A DNA stretch of 64,000 nucleotides from Pelotomaculum terephthalicicum JT (GTDB taxonomy: Bacteria > Bacillota > Desulfotomaculia > Desulfotomaculales > Pelotomaculaceae), in NCBI RefSeq assembly GCF_022410535.1, contig NZ_JAKNBL010000001.1:248001-312000 (forward strand), given 5' to 3'. Made by a program: the position numbers and the translations under genes. This document shows positions 8,387 to 17,639 of the stretch, one piece after another. The notes beneath the pieces were generated by a model that was given only the letters and a program-made list of their open reading frames with translations, was not told where the DNA came from and did no database searches. Position 1 is the first letter of the stretch, and every line of letters starts with the position of its first letter.

Positions 8387-8710
8387 TCAAGTATTGTCTT
8401 TTCTGGTCCAGCGCTCACTGTCCCGGTACCGGTACTTGGCCATCACCCGCTTAAAGGCGTCCTCCAGGTCAATATTTAATGAGTTGGAGTAGCAAATCAG
8501 GATAAACAATATGTCAGCCAGTTCAAGGGCCAGGTCTCCGATCGGCTCATCCGGTTTTTTGGTTTTTTCCCCATATTGGTGATTTATTTCGCGCGCCAAT
8601 TCGCCGACCTCTTCAGTTAGACGGGCCAGCATGGAGAGTGGATTCCAATAGCCTTCTTCAAACTGGCTAATCCATTGGTCCACTTCATTCTGCATTTCTT
8701 TAATATCCAT
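8387..8710 (-). CDS. MazG-like nucleotide pyrophosphohydrolase
   Basis: A 107-residue all-alpha NTP-PPase of the MazG superfamily. The two acidic metal-binding helices show EEVGELAREI (near residues 32-41) and ALELADILF (near 61-69), the EExxE...ExxD pattern that binds Mg2+. GGAGG lies nine bases before ATG 8710. Length and sequence resemble the short YpjD type of Bacillus rather than full MazG. Such enzymes hydrolyse NTPs or dNTPs to monophosphates, a house-cleaning role. No partner gene is adjacent. Confidence 0.85.
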   Translation of the reverse strand: MDIKEMQNEVDQWISQFEEGYWNPLSMLARLTEEVGELAREINHQYGEKTKKPDEPIGDLALELADILFILICYSNSLNIDLEDAFKRVMAKYRYRDSERWTRKDNT

Positions 8711-8833
8711 AATAGTATTCCTCCAAAGACGGTTTTTCTAATTATTTATACTATTGAACGTTTCTATGTGTCATATTCCACCGGGTTAAAAAGTATATTA
8801 AATAAATACGACAAATAGACGGGAGTTGGCGTA

Positions 8834-9556
8834 TTGCGTCGTCCTTGCTGGGTTGTATTAAATAAAAGAATTTCTATTATTTTGCTGGCGGTATTTTTTA
8901 TTTTACTGCTTTGCGTTTTGGCGCACATTACCATTAAATCCCGCGGCACCGTGAAAGCGCCTCCCCAGGAGATGCTCAAGACCGGACTGGAAAGAACAAT
9001 TGCCAGCGGGAGTTTCCGCTACCAGGCAGAAACCAGGCTAACCGCAAGCGGCAAAGCAAATATAGACTTTTTCAGCCAGGTTGAAGGCGAGAGAGTAGCT
9101 CCCGACCAGGTGCAGATAAGAGGCGCCATCATGAATACACCAGTTGATTTCATCCAGGTGGGGAACAGTTCATATTTTAAAGACCAACCTTCCGGCCAGT
9201 GGGTTTCTTTGTCCGGGAACAAGCTCTCGGATATGGAGATCTTTTATGCCGAACTGAACCCATTAGCCTATTTTAATTTTAAAGATATCATTGAGCTGAA
9301 GTATAAAGGTCTCGTAAAAGTAAACGGTGAAAGAATGCTGCAAATGGAAATCCGCCCCACCCTGCAGGATCCTTTCCTTGAACTCCGGTTAACCGACTTT
9401 TTTTACAAGATTTGGTTAAATCCTGAAGATTACCGGATTCAGCAGGCATCGATACAGGCGAAGGATAAAAATAGTCCCCAAAGCGGTATCGAGATCAATT
9501 TGAGCTTTTGGGATTATGACAAAAATATATCAATAACACCGCCTGATGTAAACTAA
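8834..9556 (+). CDS. Membrane-anchored LolA/LppX-like exported protein
   Basis: A 240-residue protein with an N-terminal hydrophobic helix (IILLAVFFILLLCVLAH, about 13-29) preceded by basic residues, so anchored or exported. The rest alternates short beta-strands (FRYQAETRLTASGKANID, VDFIQVGNSSYFKDQPSGQWV and similar), as in LolA/LppX-type lipid- or lipoprotein-binding folds of Gram-positives. There is no lipobox at the helix end, so it is probably a signal-anchor protein. The start is TTG 8834 after GGGAG. It is a single gene ending at a clear terminator. Confidence 0.6.
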   Translation: MRRPCWVVLNKRISIILLAVFFILLLCVLAHITIKSRGTVKAPPQEMLKTGLERTIASGSFRYQAETRLTASGKANIDFFSQVEGERVAPDQVQIRGAIMNTPVDFIQVGNSSYFKDQPSGQWVSLSGNKLSDMEIFYAELNPLAYFNFKDIIELKYKGLVKVNGERMLQMEIRPTLQDPFLELRLTDFFYKIWLNPEDYRIQQASIQAKDKNSPQSGIEINLSFWDYDKNISITPPDVN

Positions 9557-9565
9557 ATATTTCAG

Positions 9566-9600
9566 GACCCGTTACTGACAACACGGGTTCTTTTATTTTA
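9566..9600 (+). terminator. Intrinsic terminator
   Basis: ACCCGT/ACGGGT stem followed by TCTTTTATTTTA, ten bases after the stop of the exported-protein gene. Confidence 0.65.
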
Positions 9601-9733
9601 CTGAAGATATTATTTGATATCACAACGATAATTACACGATGCACACAATGCTCACGGGGCGATTGACATGACGATTACATATTGTTATAATATGCCGGAT
9701 TTTAAAGCATATTTTCTCCGGGAGGTGTTGGCT

Positions 9734-10300
9734 TTGCATCCAGACGGTGAAAAAATATTGCTGACAGAAGAGCAATTAGAGCTGCAGGTAGCTGAATTAG
9801 GCAGGCGGATTTCACAAGACTACGCGGGCAAAGAAATATTGGTGGTCGGCATACTTAAAGGCGCCATGGTGTTTCTTGCCGACCTGGTGCGCAAAATTAC
9901 CGTGCCGACTTATTTTGATTTTATCTCTGTGTCAAGTTATGGAAGCTCAACCAAATCATCAGGGGTGGTCCGGATTCTAAAAGATTTGGACCGGAGTATT
10001 ACAGGCCGCCATGTTCTGATCGTGGAAGACATCATCGACACCGGCTTGACCCTGAATTACCTGTTGGAAAACCTAAGCTCCCGCCACCCTGCCAGTATTA
10101 AATTATGCGCCCTGCTCGACAAGCCGTCCAGGCGGCTCAAACCGGCGAATATTAATATTGATTACTGCGGCTTCACCATTCCCGACGAATTTGTGGTCGG
10201 ATACGGCCTTGACTACAACGAGCGTTACCGGAACCTACCTTATATCATGATCTTAAGTCCGAAAATTTACGGTGGAGGAAAACAAAATGTCACTGCATGA
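9734..10300 (+). CDS. hpt: Hypoxanthine phosphoribosyltransferase
   Basis: Purine salvage enzyme joining hypoxanthine (or guanine) to PRPP to give IMP (GMP). The PRPP-binding loop reads [14 protein letters not shown], with the earlier strand [17 protein letters not shown] and the flexible-loop segment [12 protein letters not shown], all typical of HPRT. TTG 9734 lies eight bases after GGAGG and gives [15 protein letters not shown], the usual family N-terminus; the longer frame from 9668 lacks a site. The 3' end overlaps guaA by 14 bases, giving a two-gene purine operon with translational coupling. Confidence 0.95.
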   Translation: MHPDGEKILLTEEQLELQVAELGRRISQDYAGKEILVVGILKGAMVFLADLVRKITVPTYFDFISVSSYGSSTKSSGVVRILKDLDRSITGRHVLIVEDIIDTGLTLNYLLENLSSRHPASIKLCALLDKPSRRLKPANINIDYCGFTIPDEFVVGYGLDYNERYRNLPYIMILSPKIYGGGKQNVTA

Positions 10301-11828
10301 GCAAGAAATGATCATTGTGCTGGATTTCGGCGGCCAATACAGCCACCTGATCGCGCGCCGCGTCAGGGAACTGAAGGTGTTCTGTGAAATGCTGCCGTTT
10401 TCAACGCCACTTGAAGATATTGTCGCCAGGGGGGCCAAAGGGATTATTTTTTCCGGCGGGCCCTCCAGCGTTTACAGCGAAGGCGCTCCTTCCTGCGACC
10501 CGGGCATCTATAAACTGGGCATCCCCATACTGGGCATTTGTTATGGTATGCAGCTGATGGGCCGCCAGTTGGGAGGCGTCGTATCACCTGCCGCGCACCG
10601 GGAATACGGCAAGACAGAATTGACCGTGCTCGAGCGGGACAAGCTTTTTTCAAGCCTGGAGCCAACCGAACAATGCTGGATGAGTCACGGCGACACGGTG
10701 GAATCACCACCACCGGGGTTTACTGTCACGGCGACTACCAGCAAGGCGTCTGTGGCGGCCATGGCTCGGACGGAGCGGCGCTTATACGCGGTGCAGTTTC
10801 ACCCGGAAGTGGTCCATACGCCAAAAGGACAGGATATACTTAAAAAATTCCTTTTTGACATTTGCGGCTGCCACGGTCTCTGGACCATGTCATCTTTTCT
10901 TGAACAAGCCGTGGCTGAAATACGCCGGCAGGTGGGAGAAAAGAAAGTGCTTTGCGGCCTGAGCGGCGGGGTGGATTCATCCGTCGCGGCGGTTCTGGTC
11001 CATCAGGCGGTGGGCGACCGTCTCACCTGCGTCTTTGTGGATCACGGCCTGCTGCGCAAAGGCGAGGCGAAGCGGGTTCTGAAAGTTTTCCGGGATAAAT
11101 TTAAAATCAACCTGATCGGGGTTGACGTGCATGAGCGCTTCCTGTCGAAATTATCAGATGTAACCGATCCCGAACGTAAAAGGAAAATCATCGGGGAAGA
11201 ATTTATCCGCGTTTTTGAAGAAGAAGCCGACAAGCTGGGCCAAATAGATTTCCTGGTGCAGGGAACACTGTATCCCGACGTGGTGGAAAGCGGCACCGCC
11301 ACGGCGGCTGTGATCAAGTCGCACCACAATGTGGGCGGACTGCCGGAGGAAATGCGGTTGAAATTGATTGAGCCATTGTGCTGGCTGTTTAAGGATGAAG
11401 TGAGAGCGCTCGGCGAAGAGATGGGCCTGCCGGAAGAAGTGGTTTGGCGCCAGCCGTTCCCCGGACCGGGCCTGGCAGTCCGCATAACCGGCGAGGTTAA
11501 CGCTGAAAAGGTGGCGATCTTGCAAGAAGCGGACGCGATATTTGAAGAAGAAATCAGAAAGGCCGGCCTTTACCGGAAGATCTGGCAGTCTTTCGCCATA
11601 CTGCCCGACATGAGAAGTGTGGGAGTAATGGGAGATGAGCGCACCTATGCTTATACTGTGGCGCTTAGAGCGGTAAATAGCCAGGACGCCATGACCGCCG
11701 ACTGGGTCCGCCTTCCCTACGAGGTGCTGGAGACTGTCTCTTCCCGCATTGTCAGCGAGATCAGGGCAATCAACAGGGTGGTTTATGATATTACTTCTAA
11801 ACCGCCGGCGACAATAGAGTGGGAATAA
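10287..11828 (+). CDS. guaA: GMP synthase (glutamine-hydrolysing)
   Basis: A 513-residue enzyme aminating XMP to GMP. The N-terminal class I glutamine amidotransferase has [11 protein letters not shown]-type residues, nucleophile Cys in [10 protein letters not shown] and the His/Glu pair in FHPEVVHT. The ATP pyrophosphatase domain has [12 protein letters not shown], and the C-terminal dimerisation domain ends in [11 protein letters not shown], the conserved GuaA tail. ATG 10287 follows GGAGG, and the start lies inside hpt. Complete, with all catalytic residues. Confidence 0.98.
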   Translation: MSLHEQEMIIVLDFGGQYSHLIARRVRELKVFCEMLPFSTPLEDIVARGAKGIIFSGGPSSVYSEGAPSCDPGIYKLGIPILGICYGMQLMGRQLGGVVSPAAHREYGKTELTVLERDKLFSSLEPTEQCWMSHGDTVESPPPGFTVTATTSKASVAAMARTERRLYAVQFHPEVVHTPKGQDILKKFLFDICGCHGLWTMSSFLEQAVAEIRRQVGEKKVLCGLSGGVDSSVAAVLVHQAVGDRLTCVFVDHGLLRKGEAKRVLKVFRDKFKINLIGVDVHERFLSKLSDVTDPERKRKIIGEEFIRVFEEEADKLGQIDFLVQGTLYPDVVESGTATAAVIKSHHNVGGLPEEMRLKLIEPLCWLFKDEVRALGEEMGLPEEVVWRQPFPGPGLAVRITGEVNAEKVAILQEADAIFEEEIRKAGLYRKIWQSFAILPDMRSVGVMGDERTYAYTVALRAVNSQDAMTADWVRLPYEVLETVSSRIVSEIRAINRVVYDITSKPPATIEWE

Positions 11829-12002
11829 AATGCCGTTATTAATACAACCTTTACAACCTTCTGCAAGATTAAAGCATTAAGGATAGTTCTCATGAAAATA
11901 AAAATAATTTGACGTCCGGCAACATGATTTCGGAAAAATTTACATGGAACATATCAAATAACTAGATAATATATAGCTGATAAATAAATTACAGCTTAAC
12001 AT

Positions 12003-12031
12003 TTGACATTATCACAAGACTTATATATAAT
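12003..12031 (+). promoter_or_regulatory. Consensus sigma-A promoter
   Basis: TTGACA at 12003-12008 and TATAAT at 12026-12031 are both perfect hexamers with a 17-base spacer. It lies 37 bases upstream of the start of the small gene at 12068, predicting strong vegetative expression. The intergenic stretch before it (11829-12002) holds nothing else I can see. Confidence 0.85.
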
Positions 12032-12067
12032 AGTTTCTAAAAAAAGCAAAAGGTGGTCTATCCAAAA

Positions 12068-12391
12068 ATGGCATTTGAAATTTATAAGCCGAGAGGGGAA
12101 CGGGCTGAAAAATTACCCCTTGTATCATTGTCAAAGAATTCCCTGGTGATGAACAACAAAGCACGCGAGAAATTAAACAAACCTGAAACTGTTGAATTAG
12201 CGTATGACAAGAATAGCAACACAATTAGAATCAAATCATCAAAAGACGGGCTAAATGTTAAAAAAACAAAGGTTTTTGCCAAAGGGTTTTTCAATTATTT
12301 TGATATAAACAAAAAGGGAAGATTCGCAGCTGTTTATGATGAAAACGAAAACGCCCTTTATGTAAGTATTGATGAAACTAACCTGCAATAA
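12068..12391 (+). CDS. Conserved-looking small protein of unknown function
   Basis: A 107-residue soluble protein, rich in Lys and Asn, starting at ATG 12068 after AAAGGTGG. It reads MAFEIYKPRGERAEK, then short beta-like segments (LPLVSLSKNSLVMNNKAREKL, VELAYDKNSNTIRIKSS) and a Lys-rich C-terminal half. The alternation of predicted strands and the LVSLSKNSL / ARE.L pattern recall AbrB-like or ligand-binding small domains, but I cannot assign it. A perfect sigma-A promoter and a strong terminator bracket it as a monocistronic, probably highly expressed gene. Confidence 0.7.
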   Translation: MAFEIYKPRGERAEKLPLVSLSKNSLVMNNKAREKLNKPETVELAYDKNSNTIRIKSSKDGLNVKKTKVFAKGFFNYFDINKKGRFAAVYDENENALYVSIDETNLQ

Positions 12392-12410
12392 AGCAGGTTA
12401 GTTTATTTTT
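12375..12410 (+). terminator. Strong intrinsic terminator overlapping the stop codon
   Basis: Perfect 12-base stem (12375-12386 with 12393-12404), six-base loop, then ATTTTTG. The 5' arm lies inside the last codons of the upstream gene. It may also end the convergent symporter transcript. Confidence 0.85.
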
Positions 12411-13797
12411 GCACATCTGGCCGGCGAAACAATATGGAGCAAATCAAAAGAACAATGAAGCTTGCCAGCAAACCTGCGTATAACGGGTCAATACCTTGGG
12501 GAACGGCTAGCTTCCAAAACAAATCAGCCAATGGTCCTACCGCCAGGGCTAAAACTCCGCCTACGGGGCTGACAAATTTTTTAAAGAAAATCGCCCCCAG
12601 CAGTGGCAGGAATATGCAGGCTCCGCGCAACCCCATGGAAAGAAAGCTCCACTGCAGGATCATTGATTTCAGGTTTCCGGTGACAAAGAGAATGGTCAAA
12701 CCTACCACCGTCACCAATACTATCCTTGATGTCATCAGCATCTGGCGGTCGTCGGCCCGGGTATTGATATATTTCTGGTAAATATCCCTGGTAAACATAG
12801 TGCTGATTCCCAAAGTAAGACCGGCGGCGGTTCCTACAACGGCCACTAATAGCACAGCCAGGACAATCCCGCCGAGCCAGGGGGGCAAATAGTTGATCAC
12901 AAACATCGGCAAGGCTTCAGAAGCAGGCATATCCGGGTAGTTCAATTTCATGTACATGCCGGCAAGAATTCCCGCCAAGCCACTCGGCAGCACAAGCATT
13001 CCTGAGCACAAAGCGCCGAATCTGGATATTCTTACATCTTTGCCGGAAAACATCGCCTGCAAATAAGTTTGTGTGGACATCACCCCGACAATTAGCGAAA
13101 AGCCCGCGGCTATATCTGTTGAAAATCCCCGGCCCAAAAGACTGAACCAGGGATACGGGGGAAATGAGCCTGCGAGGCCGGCCGCTCCCCCCGCCTTGAG
13201 GTAAGCCAGCACGCCTATGACAATCAAAGAACTATAAAGGATAGCCAGCTTAACAATTCCTACAATGCCGGTACTGATCACTCCCCCAAAATAAACATAG
13301 CATATTACCAGCACTATGGCGATCAAGGCGGCGTTAAAAGAACTAAGCTGAAATATCGGCGCGATCAAGGCGATGGCCGCTAAAATTTGGGCAATGATAT
13401 TTAAAAATATACCCGTTGAACTAAAAATACTGGCGATAGGCCCCGCCGCCGGGCCATAGCTTTTAGCAAGAAACTGCGGCACCGTCTCTAATGCCGACTC
13501 CCGCAGAGGCCTGGCCAATAATAAGGCAAGCAAGAAACAGCCCGCTCCGGCGCCGAGGGTAAACCACCAGGCCGACAGGCCATACTTAAAAGCCAGTTCA
13601 GCTGTTCCTACGGTTGAAGCTCCTCCCACCAGCGTTCCGGTAATTGTTCCTATTATTAAAATTGCCCCGGCTTTTCTCCCGCCCACCGTGAAATCAGCGG
13701 CGCTGGCAACCCGTCTGCCCGCGTAAACACCCACCAAGGATACGAAAGTCAACGTAAGCACGATACTGATTATATGGGAATAAGTTAAGCCATACAT
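12403..13797 (-). CDS. Sodium:solute symporter (SSF family)
   Basis: A 464-residue polytopic membrane protein with about 12-13 hydrophobic segments. Family features include DFTVGGRKAGAILIIGTITGTLVGGAST near the N-terminus (helix 1-2 region with the sodium site), GRGFSTDIAAGFSLIVGVMSTQTYLQAMFSGKD in the middle, and GISTMFTRDIYQKYI after the helix carrying VAVVGTAAGLTLG. The substrate cannot be told from sequence; relatives carry proline, pantothenate or carboxylates. The start at 13797 has only a weak ribosome binding site. It is a stand-alone gene. Confidence 0.85.
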   Translation of the reverse strand: MYGLTYSHIISIVLTLTFVSLVGVYAGRRVASAADFTVGGRKAGAILIIGTITGTLVGGASTVGTAELAFKYGLSAWWFTLGAGAGCFLLALLLARPLRESALETVPQFLAKSYGPAAGPIASIFSSTGIFLNIIAQILAAIALIAPIFQLSSFNAALIAIVLVICYVYFGGVISTGIVGIVKLAILYSSLIVIGVLAYLKAGGAAGLAGSFPPYPWFSLLGRGFSTDIAAGFSLIVGVMSTQTYLQAMFSGKDVRISRFGALCSGMLVLPSGLAGILAGMYMKLNYPDMPASEALPMFVINYLPPWLGGIVLAVLLVAVVGTAAGLTLGISTMFTRDIYQKYINTRADDRQMLMTSRIVLVTVVGLTILFVTGNLKSMILQWSFLSMGLRGACIFLPLLGAIFFKKFVSPVGGVLALAVGPLADLFWKLAVPQGIDPLYAGLLASFIVLLICSILFRRPDVQK

Positions 13798-13840
13798 GAG
13801 GATCTATCCCATCGCAGAACAGATTTTGGGTCAGCGGTTT

Positions 13841-14227
13841 TCATGGCACCTGCGTTTTAAACTGCCCCGGGCTGATTATTTGAATTACCCCACCCCAAGC
13901 GCACATTAATTTCGATGAATTATTCAGCGCCGGCATATTTCCAATTAGCACCTGCGGGCTGCCGGGCGCCCATGGAGCAGGCGTAACCGGCACGCAGGGC
14001 ATGGGGGTTAAAACGCCCAAAGCCGCCGCTGTGGCAGATGCGACTGTAGGATTAGCCAAGGAATTGCACATCCCGAACGGCATTATGTTAACCATCGGCG
14101 CAAAATCCATTATCGTAGCGGCAGGCGTAGTTGCCAACACACGGTTGACCGGCAGCACCATCAACGTGGACGGCGCGACTCCGAAACTGCATTGCAAGTT
14201 AGCCCCGTTGCAGACAAGAACGCCCAT
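13841..14227 (-). CDS. PAAR-like protein (DUF4280)
   Basis: A 128-residue protein starting at ATG 14227, eleven bases after GGGGAG. The sequence runs MGVLVCNGANLQCSFG, LPVNRVLATTPAATIMDFAPMVNI, PFGMCNSLANPTVASATAA, LTPMPCVPVTPAPWAPGSP and ALNNSSKLMCAWGGVIQI, which is the DUF4280 pattern: a PAAR-like cone rich in conserved Cys and Pro that caps the spike of contractile injection systems. No sheath, tube, baseplate or effector gene is in the window, so it is an orphan cap or carries cargo encoded elsewhere. The neighbours are c-di-GMP genes on the same strand. Confidence 0.8.
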   Translation of the reverse strand: MGVLVCNGANLQCSFGVAPSTLMVLPVNRVLATTPAATIMDFAPMVNIMPFGMCNSLANPTVASATAAALGVLTPMPCVPVTPAPWAPGSPQVLIGNMPALNNSSKLMCAWGGVIQIISPGQFKTQVP

Positions 14228-14257
14228 CGACCGAATCACTCCCCAAATTTATGCTGA

Positions 14258-14866
14258 TTAAACCGAAATCCTGGAATAAGCATGCGCCATTGTTTCCAGT
14301 TCCTTTCGGACACCCGGCAGCAAATAAAGAAATTCAAAGCCGCCATAAGGAATATTATCATAATATTTCAGCCAGGCAAAGCGCACTTTAACATTAAATG
14401 AAACATTATTTATTTTAAAGCTCGCGTAGGTATCATCACCGCTCTGCAGCATTTTCGCCAGCATGGGAACCATGTAAACCATCAAGCCGCCGGCCGAAAA
14501 ATCCACCAGCGAGGTTTGCACGGCCATAGCGCCGGAAGTAAACTTAACATTTGTCGCGTATTTAGCGCGCACATAATTTCTTCTTTTTTGGTCAAAATGT
14601 TCCGGTATGGCCAGCCCGTAAAATTTTGAATAATCTTTTCCTGTTTCCACTAATATTGTTTCCGCGCTGTAAAACGCATATTGCAATGGCACACTTACCT
14701 TAACCTTCTGATTTTCCTGCAGCATCAAAACTTGTCCATTTATTCTTGGAAGGCCTATCCAGAAAAGTTTTTCATCAACTTCCGTGAGCACAGCTTTAAA
14801 TTCAATTTTATCAGAAACCTGCAAATTGACCTCTTGTTTCACAACAATGATATCTTTCACATTCAT
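14258..14866 (-). CDS. YcgR-type PilZ domain protein (c-di-GMP flagellar brake)
   Basis: A 202-residue protein. The N-terminal YcgR-like beta domain (about 1-95) leads into a PilZ domain with KRRNYVRAKY (the RxxxR c-di-GMP motif, about residues 100-108) and DFSAGGLMVY (the D/NxSxxG motif). c-di-GMP binding by such proteins slows or stops flagellar rotation. The start at ATG 14866 lies four bases after the stop of the HD-GYP gene and uses the AAGGAG inside that gene's last codons, so the two are translationally coupled. The longer frame from 15052 is the HD-GYP gene read out of frame. Confidence 0.85.
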   Translation of the reverse strand: MNVKDIIVVKQEVNLQVSDKIEFKAVLTEVDEKLFWIGLPRINGQVLMLQENQKVKVSVPLQYAFYSAETILVETGKDYSKFYGLAIPEHFDQKRRNYVRAKYATNVKFTSGAMAVQTSLVDFSAGGLMVYMVPMLAKMLQSGDDTYASFKINNVSFNVKVRFAWLKYYDNIPYGGFEFLYLLPGVRKELETMAHAYSRISV

Positions 14867-14870
14867 CACG

Positions 14871-16001
14871 TTAACGCAACTCCTTAAATTTATACCCCAT
14901 GGAATCCTGCAAGACTCGGAGCACGCAAAGCCCCGGTTTCTTATAGAGCGGCAGGTTAAACTGTTTCGGCACCGGCTGAAATTCACTGTTATAGAAAACA
15001 CGCACCAGAGGAAAAAGCGAAAAACCTTTCGGGGTGTCGACCGCCATACCAATCATGCCGTTATTTAACTCAACAAGCGTTCCGGCGGGATAAGCGGCGA
15101 TGTTGTGCATAAACGCTTTGGAGATATTATCCTTGACAAAATAGTCGCCTGCGGCGGAACACATCTCGAAAGCCTCATGAGGCGGGAAGGCCTTCCGGTA
15201 GACTCTGTCCGCCGTGATCGCGTCAAACCTGTCGGCAATGGCCACAACTTGAGAGAATTCATGGATTTTTTTATCCTGAATCCCCACCGGGTAACCTGAA
15301 CCATCATAGTTTTCGTGGTGCTGAAGCGCCATGAGGGCCTGCACCTCACCGATATTTCCAGCCTCGTGAATCAGCTCGTAACCGAATATTGTATGCTTTT
15401 TCATTATATCAAATTCTTCCTTGCTTAACGCTCCCGGTTTGTTCAAAATTTGGTCCGGTATTTTAACCTTGCCCAGGTCATGCAGGAGCGCCCCAACCCC
15501 CAGCACTTCCAAATCTTCGCGGCTGTATCCCATGGTAATGCCGGTCATCAGGGACAGCGTGCAGACATTGACGGAATGAGCAAAAGTATAGTCATCCTGT
15601 GAACGCAAATCAACCAGGTTAAATATTAAATTCTTCCTGGCAAGGAGCTGCTCGGTAAATTCACCGACGGTATTATAAAGGTTCTGTGGTTCGATCACCA
15701 AGCGTCCGGAATCCTTCGCGTCAAGCAGGATATTTCTTACCTGGTTTACAGCCGCCAAGCGCGTCTGCCATTTAATTACGTCATTAACCTGTTGACCAAG
15801 CGGCGCCGCATCGTCCACCCAGGCAACAGTAACACCCTGTTTGAGCAACTGTTGCACGTAGGCGTCGGTGAGTTGCTTCCCGGCCATTATTAGTTCTTCA
15901 CCTCTACTGTTGTAGATTCCGCTGCTGAGTATCATTCCCGGCCGGAGAGAAGAGATTTCAATTTTACGCAAAATCGACTCATCTCCAATGCTAATTTTCA
16001 A
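14871..16001 (-). CDS. HD-GYP domain c-di-GMP phosphodiesterase
   Basis: About 376 residues. The N-terminal part (EISSLRPGMILSSGIYNSRGEEL) is the small beta domain commonly preceding HD-GYP. The catalytic core shows HDLGKVKIPDQILNKPG and HHENYDGSGYPVG, with metal-binding His/Asp residues and the GYP signature intact. It should hydrolyse c-di-GMP. The start is unclear: TTG 16001 has no ribosome binding site, while TTG 15971 follows GGAG at about eleven bases. It is first in a two-gene operon with the YcgR/PilZ receptor, so one gene degrades the signal and the next reads it. Confidence 0.9.
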   Translation of the reverse strand: MKISIGDESILRKIEISSLRPGMILSSGIYNSRGEELIMAGKQLTDAYVQQLLKQGVTVAWVDDAAPLGQQVNDVIKWQTRLAAVNQVRNILLDAKDSGRLVIEPQNLYNTVGEFTEQLLARKNLIFNLVDLRSQDDYTFAHSVNVCTLSLMTGITMGYSREDLEVLGVGALLHDLGKVKIPDQILNKPGALSKEEFDIMKKHTIFGYELIHEAGNIGEVQALMALQHHENYDGSGYPVGIQDKKIHEFSQVVAIADRFDAITADRVYRKAFPPHEAFEMCSAAGDYFVKDNISKAFMHNIAAYPAGTLVELNNGMIGMAVDTPKGFSLFPLVRVFYNSEFQPVPKQFNLPLYKKPGLCVLRVLQDSMGYKFKELR

Positions 16002-16241
16002 ACAATATATTTTTTGGAAAAATTAATCTTTTTTTCTGCGTCAATTTAAATAAATCCTTTAGAGATATTGTCGATTTCTGTCGATCTGGTCTTTTTTTTG
16101 TATAAAATATTTATTTTTAATAAATTTTTACTGGTGTTTTGAAAAAATCTTTATTAATTTTATTGTCGTTGGAAGGATTTGCCAGACAATACGGCGAATA
16201 TATATTTTAGAAAAAGAATTGGCCAATAGGGGGAGTGTGGC

Positions 16242-16550
16242 ATGGGAAATCTTATATACGCCAGAAAACAAGATAAAAACGGTTTATCAGGCAGCAGTCA
16301 TGGATGCGAAGGGCCTTACTCGCAGGCCGTTGTGCCGACGATTGATGTATATACCGCCAAGGTGCTGTTCAGCTTGACTCAAAAAATGATCGAGGATACC
16401 GTTGACAAACGCGTTTCCGCCTTGGAAAAAAATATTGAAAGAAGAGACCAGGAAGTTATGCGAACGATCCGCAGAATTCAAGCCCAAGTGATTGTACAGC
16501 AAAACAAATCCCCATTACCGTGGTGGAAAAAAATATTTAAGAACAAATAA
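16242..16550 (+). CDS. Small coiled-coil protein, unknown function
   Basis: A 102-residue protein starting at ATG 16242 after GGGGGAG. The middle (VPTIDVYTAKVLFSLTQKMIEDTVDKR) leads into a charged helix ERRDQEVMRTIRRIQ and a basic, Trp-containing tail (WWKKIFKNK). The C-terminal part resembles the short RD.ELM.T.R.IQ coiled coil of MerR-like regulators (DUF3967), but no HTH domain is present. It sits alone between the c-di-GMP operon and a PilZ gene. Confidence 0.65.
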   Translation: MGNLIYARKQDKNGLSGSSHGCEGPYSQAVVPTIDVYTAKVLFSLTQKMIEDTVDKRVSALEKNIERRDQEVMRTIRRIQAQVIVQQNKSPLPWWKKIFKNK

Positions 16551-16563
16551 ACTATTTAGGTAT

Positions 16564-16636
16564 CAGAATTCAGTAGTCAGTAAACCATTAATCATTTTTC
16601 TCATTCTGACTCCTGGATTCTGACTCCTGACTCCCG
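16564..16636. repeat. Interspersed AGTCAG/CTGACT-type repeat
   Basis: CAGAATTCAGTAGTCAGTA on the left and repeated TTCTGACTCCTGGATTCTGACTCCTGACTCC on the right, forming an imperfect inverted repeat. The same words occur at 32167-32194, 43461-43575 and 47441-47470, always between genes. Confidence 0.65.
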
Positions 16637-16641
16637 AATAA

Positions 16642-17406
16642 TTACTTTTGGTCGTCATACGCGCTGCATTTCGGACAGTACAGCTTTACTCCCTTATCGC
16701 CTTCAGGCAAAGGCTTGCCGCATAAAATGCACTCACCCTTTGATTTCCTTTTCTCTTCAAGAACTGATCCCTGTTGTTCCTGAAGTATCCTTCCCACGAT
16801 TTTGTCCTGCTCACCTTTTTTAATATTTGTGAATTGCAGGCCGATCATAAAGCGTTCTTTCTTTTCACTGTCACTGTTTTCCGTAACCCTCACCACCCGG
16901 CCTTTTAAATTCAATTCTTCGCCCGGAGACAATTCTAATATCACTTCTAATTCATCATTTTGCTGAAGTTCTTCACCTGTGGCAAAAAGAATTCCGCCGC
17001 CGCTCATATTTATAACCTTTGCCCGCTTGTATTTATTGTCCTCACCGCGCGCGTAAAGCAATTCCTGCTCGATGGAAAGACGCATCCAATTTCTCTGTGC
17101 GCTGCTTTCTGAAACTGCGCTGTCAAAATAATACCTTTTTTCATTCAATTTTTGTTGAGCACGATACCGGATAATGAGCAATCCCATCAGCAGAAGAACC
17201 AAACCCAGCCATAACCACAAATAACGTTGATTCTGCGTGGTCATTTCATTCATCGCTTTGCTAAAAGCCTGCGTAAGTTTCCACGCGTAACCCTCTTCGC
17301 CGGGGCTGGCGCAGGCGGGTGCAGCCGGCATTATCCCCCCGCAAACTACCGTTGCGGATAGTAACGCTAATAGTAAACTAATTCGTCTGATAATACAGGA
17401 AATCAT
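16642..17406 (-). CDS. Membrane-anchored PilZ protein with C-terminal zinc ribbon
   Basis: A 254-residue protein with an N-terminal signal peptide (LLLALLSATVVCGGIMPAAP then ACA-S), a second helix YLWLWLGLVLLLMGLLIIRY (about 62-81), and a cytoplasmic part with the PilZ-like NMSGGGILFA and GLQFTNI segments. The RxxxR motif is only approximate (QRNWMRLSIE). At the C-terminus CILCGKPLPEGDKGVKLYCPKC is a two-CxxC zinc ribbon. ATG 17406 follows GGGGGGAA. It is probably a c-di-GMP-responsive membrane protein; the partner is unknown. Confidence 0.75.
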   Translation of the reverse strand: MISCIIRRISLLLALLSATVVCGGIMPAAPACASPGEEGYAWKLTQAFSKAMNEMTTQNQRYLWLWLGLVLLLMGLLIIRYRAQQKLNEKRYYFDSAVSESSAQRNWMRLSIEQELLYARGEDNKYKRAKVINMSGGGILFATGEELQQNDELEVILELSPGEELNLKGRVVRVTENSDSEKKERFMIGLQFTNIKKGEQDKIVGRILQEQQGSVLEEKRKSKGECILCGKPLPEGDKGVKLYCPKCSAYDDQK

Positions 17407-17639
17407 TTATTCCCCCCCTTTATAAATTATTACAAACCATTGCCGCAAAAAAGTAAAGTGTTTGGCCGGAATATTTTTTATGCTTCTCTTGGATTAAAAG
17501 GTTTGCTTAGATATGCGCTTGCTAAATCATATAGAAATGATATAATGATTAAAGCCTGCTAAAGATCGATATACATCTCCTGACCGGGGTTGGTACTTCG
17601 TCCATGCAGAGCACTCTTAAAGGTAAGGAGATGTTTTTA

